From: Pseudoxanthomonas mexicana
GTDB lineage: Bacteria; Pseudomonadota; Gammaproteobacteria; Xanthomonadales; Xanthomonadaceae
Direction: 5' to 3'
Length of the DNA: 64,000 nucleotides
NCBI RefSeq assembly: GCF_001556105.1
Contig: NZ_LSIF01000083.1
Coordinates: 1 to 64,000 of the forward strand
The translations under genes were made by a program, and so were the position numbers. The notes under the pieces are model-generated. The model saw only the letters and a program-made list of their open reading frames with translations, did no database searches and had not been told where the DNA came from. Of this stretch, positions 59,662 through 64,000 are shown piece after piece (the first letter of the stretch is position 1; each line of letters opens with the position of its first letter).

Positions 59662-61689
59662 TCATCCGGCCATGCCCGAATGGCGCAGCAGCGCGTCGAT
59701 CCGCGGGGCACGACCGCGGAAGGCGCGGAAGTTCTCCGCCGCGCCGCGACTGCCTCCGCGTGCCAGTACTTCACGACGGAAACGCGCACCGGTGCCGGCG
59801 ACCTCGGCGGGCGCTTCCTCGAAGGCCGCATAGGCGTCTGCGCTGAGCACCTCGGCCCACTTGTAGCTGTAGTACCCCGCCCCGTAGCCCCCGGCGAAGA
59901 TATGGCTGAACTGGTGCGGGAAGCGGTTGAACTCGGGCGGGAAGTTCACCGCCACCTCGGCGCGCACGCGGTCCAGCAGCGCCAGCACGCTGTCGGCGGC
60001 GGGATCGAAGCCACTGTGCAGCTGCATGTCGAACAGGCCGAATTCGAGCTGGCGCACCGTGGTCATGCCGCTCTGGTAGTTCTTGGCCGCCACCATCCGG
60101 TCGAACAGGGCGCGCGGCAGCGGTTCGCCGGTGTCGACATGCGCGGTCATCGCCTGCACGCGCGCCCACTCCCAGCAGAAGTTCTCCATGAACTGGCTGG
60201 GCAGTTCCACCGCATCCCATTCCACGCCGCTGATGCCGGCCACACCCAGTTCACCGACCTGCGTCAGCAACTGGTGCAGGCCGTGGCCCATCTCGTGGAA
60301 CAGCGTCGTCACGTCGCTGTGGCTGAAGGTGGCCGGCTTGCCGTCCATGCCTTTGCCGAAATTGCAGACCAGATAGACCAGCGGCGTCTGCGTACCGCGC
60401 GCGGTGTCGCGGCGGTTGCGGCAGTCGTCCATCCAGGCACCGCCGCGCTTGCCTTCGCGCGCGTACAGGTCGAGGTAGAACTGCCCGACCAGCGCGCCGT
60501 CGCCATCCACCAGGCGGTAGAAGCGCACGTCGGGATGCCACGTCGGCGCCGCGTCCTGCTCCACGCGCAGGCCGTAGAGATCGCCGATCACGCCGAACAG
60601 GCCCGTCAGCACCGCCGGCTCGGTGAAGTACTGCTTCACGTCCTGGGCGGAGAAGCTGTAACGCGCCTGCTTGAGCTTTTCACTGGCGTAGGCGAGATCC
60701 CAGGCTTCGAGCGTTTCCAGGCCGAGCTGTTCGCGGGCGAAGGCTTCCAGTTCCGCGCGGTCGCGCTGCGCATGCGGCCTGGCGCGCGCGGCGAGATCGC
60801 GCAGGAACGCCAGCACCTCGTCCGGCGTGTCGGCCATCTTGGTGGCCAGCGAATACTCCGCGTAGCTGGCGAAGCCGAGCAGCGTGGCGAGCTCGGCACG
60901 CAGCGCGAGGATGCGGTCGATCAGCGCGGAGTTGTCGAGCGCCTCATTGTCGGCGAGTTCGGACGCGCGCACCGCGTTGGCGTGGTACAGCGTCTCGCGC
61001 AGCGCGCGGTCGTCCGCGTACGTCTGCACCGGCAGGTAGCACGGCATTTGCAGGGTGAACTTCCAGCCCGGCTCGTCGTCGGTCTTGGCCGCGGCTCGCG
61101 CCGCCGACACCACGTCGGCCGGCAGGCCACCGAGATGCTGCTTGTCCTTGATCCAGAACTCGCATTCGTCGGTCGCGTCGAGCACGTTCTGCGAGAACTT
61201 CGCCGAGAGTCCGGCGAGTTCCTCCTTCACCGCGGCGAAGCGCGACTTCTGTTCGTCCGGCAACTCGGCACCGCCAAGGCGGAAATCGCGCAGCGCGTTG
61301 TCCAGCACCTTGCGGCGCGCGTCGTCGTACTGCGCCGCCTCGGGCGCATCGGCCAGCGCACGGTACTGGCGGTACAGCGCGAGGTTCTGCCCCAGCGCGC
61401 TCCAGAAGCGCGTCACCTTCGGCAGCTGCGCGTTGTAGGCAGCACGGAGCGCCGGCGTGTTCGCCACGGCCTCCAGGTGGGCGACCTGATTCCAGCCCCG
61501 CGCCAGTCGCTCGGTGGCATCGTCCAGCGGCACGACGAAGCCATCCCACGTGACCGGTGCGACGGCTTCTGCCGCCTTCACCGCTGCCTCGGCTTCCGCC
61601 AGCAGTTGATCGATGGCGGGCGCGATGTGCTCGGGGCGGATCGCGTCGAAACGCGGCAGGCCGGAGAAGTCGAGCAGCGGATTGGTCAT
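59662..61689 (-). CDS. prlC: Oligopeptidase A (M3 metallopeptidase)
   Basis: The 675-residue peptidase has the zinc site TLFHEMGHGLHQLL and the downstream Glu region, with M3 family blocks NPLLDFSGLPRFDAIRPEHI, YLDLYAREGKRGGAWMDD and YYSYKWAEVLSADAYAAF. It degrades free signal peptides and other oligopeptides in the cytoplasm. The ATG at 61687-61689 gives the standard start; there is no signal peptide. The length fits OpdA/PrlC, shorter than Dcp relatives. It is 25 bases after the PLP enzyme. Confidence 0.93.
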   Translation of the reverse strand: MTNPLLDFSGLPRFDAIRPEHIAPAIDQLLAEAEAAVKAAEAVAPVTWDGFVVPLDDATERLARGWNQVAHLEAVANTPALRAAYNAQLPKVTRFWSALGQNLALYRQYRALADAPEAAQYDDARRKVLDNALRDFRLGGAELPDEQKSRFAAVKEELAGLSAKFSQNVLDATDECEFWIKDKQHLGGLPADVVSAARAAAKTDDEPGWKFTLQMPCYLPVQTYADDRALRETLYHANAVRASELADNEALDNSALIDRILALRAELATLLGFASYAEYSLATKMADTPDEVLAFLRDLAARARPHAQRDRAELEAFAREQLGLETLEAWDLAYASEKLKQARYSFSAQDVKQYFTEPAVLTGLFGVIGDLYGLRVEQDAAPTWHPDVRFYRLVDGDGALVGQFYLDLYAREGKRGGAWMDDCRNRRDTARGTQTPLVYLVCNFGKGMDGKPATFSHSDVTTLFHEMGHGLHQLLTQVGELGVAGISGVEWDAVELPSQFMENFCWEWARVQAMTAHVDTGEPLPRALFDRMVAAKNYQSGMTTVRQLEFGLFDMQLHSGFDPAADSVLALLDRVRAEVAVNFPPEFNRFPHQFSHIFAGGYGAGYYSYKWAEVLSADAYAAFEEAPAEVAGTGARFRREVLARGGSRGAAENFRAFRGRAPRIDALLRHSGMAG

Positions 61690-61714
61690 GGGGCGCCTCG
61701 TTGAAAAAAGGGGT

Positions 61715-62827
61715 TCAGTTCGGCCGGTCGGCCTGGGCCAGCGCGGGCAGCCCGTGCCCGGCGACCGCCGTGGCGATGGCGTCGTCGCTTTCCACGATGG
61801 GGATGCCGCGCCGCAGATACCAGTCCCGGTTGTAGTAGCTGTGCGCATAGCGTTCACCGCTGTCGCACAGGATGCTGACGATGGAGCCGGCCTGTCCTTC
61901 CTCGCGCATGCGCGTGGCCGCCGCCAGGATGCCGACGAAATTGGTGCCGGTCGAGCCGCCTACCCGCCGCCCCAGTATCGCGCTCACATGCCGCATGGCG
62001 CCCAAACTGAGCGCATCCGGGACCTTCACCATCGCATCGATGCAGGCCGGGATGAAGCTGGGCTCGCAGTGTGGACGCCCGATGCCCTCGATGACGGAGC
62101 CTCGCGAACAGGTCAGCGTGGTGTCTTCGCAGCCGTCGCAGGCGCCCCGGAACCGGTCGAAGAACACCGAATGCTCCGGATCCGCGCACAGCACGCGCGT
62201 CGGATGCCGGCGGTAACGCACATAGCGTCCCAGGGTGGCGCTGGTACCGCCGGTGCCCGGACTGCAGACGATCCACGTCGGCACCGGATGCGGCTCGGCC
62301 TCCATCTGCTTGAAGATGGATTCGGCGATGTTGTTGTTCGCGCGCCAGTCGGTGGCGCGCTCCGCGTAGGTGAACTGGTCCATGAAATGGCCCCCGCTCT
62401 CCTGCGCCAGACGCCGGGAGACCTCATTGATCTCCGCCGCCTGCTCGACGAGATGGCAGCGCCCACCCTGGAACTGGATCGCGGCGATCTTGTCCGGCGA
62501 CGTCGACGACGGCATCACCGCGATGAAGGGCAATCCGAGCAGGCGCGCGAAATAGGCTTCGGACACCGCGGTGGACCCGCTGGACGCCTCGATGACCGGC
62601 GCCCCCTCGCGCAGCCAGCCGTTCGCCAGCGCGTACAGGAACAGCGAACGCGCGAGCCGGTGCTTCAGGCTGCCGGTCGGGTGGCTGGATTCGTCTTTGA
62701 GGTAGACGTCGATGCCGGGAAAGCCGGGCAGCGGCAGCGGGATCAGGTGGGTGTCCGCGGACCGGTTGTAGTCCGCTTCGATGCGCTGGATCGCCTGCGC
62801 CGTCCAGTCACGCGCTGCCGTGGTCAC
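61715..62827 (-). CDS. PLP-dependent cysteine synthase/desulfhydrase family protein (Cds1-like)
   Basis: The 370-residue fold-type II PLP enzyme has the Schiff-base Lys55 in [10 protein letters not shown], the substrate loop [19 protein letters not shown] and the phosphate-binding loop [14 protein letters not shown] distinctive middle region has several cysteines ([15 protein letters not shown]). The N-terminal [15 protein letters not shown] pattern resembles the mycobacterial L-cysteine desulfhydrase Cds1 more than CysK or CysM. That assignment rests on remembered sequence and is uncertain. The start is a GTG with AAGGAAG 6 bases upstream. It probably shares an mRNA with prlC. Confidence 0.78.
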   Translation of the reverse strand: MTTAARDWTAQAIQRIEADYNRSADTHLIPLPLPGFPGIDVYLKDESSHPTGSLKHRLARSLFLYALANGWLREGAPVIEASSGSTAVSEAYFARLLGLPFIAVMPSSTSPDKIAAIQFQGGRCHLVEQAAEINEVSRRLAQESGGHFMDQFTYAERATDWRANNNIAESIFKQMEAEPHPVPTWIVCSPGTGGTSATLGRYVRYRRHPTRVLCADPEHSVFFDRFRGACDGCEDTTLTCSRGSVIEGIGRPHCEPSFIPACIDAMVKVPDALSLGAMRHVSAILGRRVGGSTGTNFVGILAAATRMREEGQAGSIVSILCDSGERYAHSYYNRDWYLRRGIPIVESDDAIATAVAGHGLPALAQADRPN

Positions 62828-62921
62828 GCCGCTTCCTTTTCCGCACCGCCTGGATCCGGCGCCGAGTGCGTCAGTTTAGCAAGCCGCGACCGAGCCGACG
62901 CCTTCCATGTCGCTGGCAATG

Positions 62922-62953
62922 CGGACGGGGACGCGCTGTCGCGTCCCCGTCCG
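62922..62953 (-). terminator. Strong hairpin after the DUF3829 gene
   Basis: A perfect 14-bp stem (CGGACGGGGACGCG / CGCGTCCCCGTCCG) with loop CTGT lies 5 bases beyond the stop of the DUF3829 lipoprotein gene. No T tract follows on the minus strand, so termination may need Rho or be partial. It separates that gene from the PLP enzyme. Confidence 0.7.
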
Positions 62954-62958
62954 ATGCA

Positions 62959-63918
62959 TCACGAACGATCCCGGTCGATCAGCTGGTTGTACTGGCGGAC
63001 CATCTCATCGAACTGGCTGGCATCACCGCCCGCCTTGATCTGCCGGTAAGTGCCGAGCAGCGACATCATGTCTTCGTAGGCACCCATTTCTTCATACTGC
63101 TGCTCGCCATCGGCCTTCGCGTCGAGCTGCGCCTTGATGCTGGTCGCGCTGTCCTCGATCTGCTTGGCCAAGGCATCGGCCTGCGCCATCTTGCCTGCGT
63201 CCTTGAAGTCGGAGGCCTTCTCAAACAGCGCTAGCAGGTCATTGGCCGCGTAGGTGCCCTGCTTGATGTCGACCCAGACGGTATCGCCGTCGGCCTTCAG
63301 GCGGGCCAGCACCTTGGTCCGGTTGGCGCGCTCGATCGCGTCCAGTTCGTCGGAAAGCGCATCGAAATCACGGTTGAGCTGCGTCCAGCGCTGGACGAAC
63401 TCCGGCTCCATCGCCTTGCCCTTCGCCAGGTTGTCCTCGAGATACTTCTTCGAGTCGATGTAGCCATCGAGATCCGTGGCCTGCTTGAAGAGCGCTTCAC
63501 CGTTGGCCACCATCCGCTTGACGACGTCGTCGACCTTCGCGGTATCCGCACCGCCAGACAGCGCGAGCCCCTTCTTCAAGTTGCCGAGGCTGTTGCGCAG
63601 CATGCTGGTATTCAAGTAGACGACCAGCCGGGTATCGGCGCCGACCGACGTCATGCCCGCGATGTTCTGCGCCTTGTACGCCTCCAGCAGATTGTCCAGG
63701 CCCTTGGTGCTGCCATAGAACATGCCCACCATGTCGTTGTAGGCCTTGGTATAGGCGTTGATCTTCTCCGCACCCTGCTGGTCTGCATCGGGCGCGTCGA
63801 CGCTGGCGTTGTCGCCTACGACTGCCGCGCCCCTGTCCGTGCCAGTCCCCGTCTTGCCGCACGCAGCCAACGCCATTGCCGTGACGACGGCCACGGCCAA
63901 CACTTTCCTAGCACTCAT
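62959..63918 (-). CDS. DUF3829 (YiiG-like) lipoprotein
   Basis: The 319-residue product has a lipoprotein signal ending in ALAAC. A long all-helical mature domain follows (INAYTKAYNDMVGMFYGSTKGLDNLLEAY, then repeated amphipathic helices to the end). This is the DUF3829 pattern, with homologues such as E. coli YiiG; no function is known. AAGGAG lies 7 bases before the ATG. The 82 bases upstream to the window edge hold no gene. Confidence 0.82.
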   Translation of the reverse strand: MSARKVLAVAVVTAMALAACGKTGTGTDRGAAVVGDNASVDAPDADQQGAEKINAYTKAYNDMVGMFYGSTKGLDNLLEAYKAQNIAGMTSVGADTRLVVYLNTSMLRNSLGNLKKGLALSGGADTAKVDDVVKRMVANGEALFKQATDLDGYIDSKKYLEDNLAKGKAMEPEFVQRWTQLNRDFDALSDELDAIERANRTKVLARLKADGDTVWVDIKQGTYAANDLLALFEKASDFKDAGKMAQADALAKQIEDSATSIKAQLDAKADGEQQYEEMGAYEDMMSLLGTYRQIKAGGDASQFDEMVRQYNQLIDRDRS

Positions 63919-64000
63919 CCTTTGCTCCTTGACGTGTAGATCTACCGACGCATCGTGTCCGCTGCATCGCACTCGACATCGCACCTGCGTTAACCGGCGA
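63919..64000. other. Non-coding region at the right edge
   Basis: This short stretch upstream of the DUF3829 gene contains its ribosome site and a 10-bp palindrome (GTAGATCTAC at 63936-63945). No gene or clear promoter can be supported before the window ends. Confidence 0.5.

Noticed and set aside
63936..63945. Perfect 10-bp palindrome GTAGATCTAC before the DUF3829 gene
   Set aside because: Too short and isolated to call an operator; no promoter box could be placed around it.
1..64000. Search for tRNA, rRNA, CRISPR arrays, insertion sequences, integrases and toxin-antitoxin pairs
   Set aside because: No cloverleaf-like sequence, regular spaced repeat, transposase or integrase motif was recognised, and GC content and codon style look even across the window.

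Overview
This is a GC-rich chromosomal window with dense, short-spaced genes. The gene content and order fit the Xanthomonadaceae (Lysobacterales), most like Pseudoxanthomonas, Xanthomonas or Stenotrophomonas. The main clues are the gshB/tonB/pil-chp block, the bioA-rsmE pair, the mazG-cysQ-nudE set and several small secreted proteins of xanthomonad type. The genus is an inference. I see no tRNA, rRNA, insertion sequence, prophage or CRISPR array. The window is core or slowly evolving accessory chromosome rather than an island.

Positions 1-17,600. A TPM-domain protein cut by the left edge follows lemA, then terC and dgkA, a lipid-anchored SGNH hydrolase, and an operon of isoaspartyl peptidase, an ECF-like sigma factor and a VOC protein. 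A complete response regulator / histidine kinase / MacA adaptor / ABC ATPase / MacB-type permease operon comes next. It is followed by small membrane proteins (DUF486, half of a GT51 domain, Mpo1-like, YnfA) and by a metabolite-sanitation set (mazG, cysQ, nudE). bioA and rsmE run divergently and end in a cluster of palindromes.

Positions 17,600-30,600. This is the Pil-Chp chemosensory cluster that controls type IV pili. In transcription order it is pilG, pilI, pilJ, chpA, chpB, chpC, with gshB and a tonB3-like gene diverging upstream as in Pseudomonas aeruginosa. No pilH and no pilK are present, and the CheB-like ChpB has lost its catalytic serine. The adaptation arm therefore looks dismantled.

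Positions 30,600-48,950. An operon of GntR regulator, ABC ATPase, membrane protein and S9 peptidase has a palindromic operator lying on its -10 box. Then come tsaB, a DinG/YoaA helicase, PBP1B with an overlapping TPR lipoprotein (a candidate LpoP-type activator), a two-domain glycosyltransferase, a membrane TPR protein, relA, and two tandem paralogous secreted proteins.

Positions 48,950-64,000. hrpA, dps with a strong terminator, recQ, a small exported protein, an MFS transporter paired with a GH3 glucosidase under a LacI-type operator, the M3 peptidase prlC, a PLP enzyme of the cysteine synthase fold, and a DUF3829 lipoprotein. No single locus is a clearly new defence or biosynthetic system. 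The most interesting leads are the reduced Chp adaptation arm, the PBP1B/TPR-lipoprotein pair, the half GT51 protein, the LTxxQ-like insert in the MacA adaptor and the two operator-promoter architectures.
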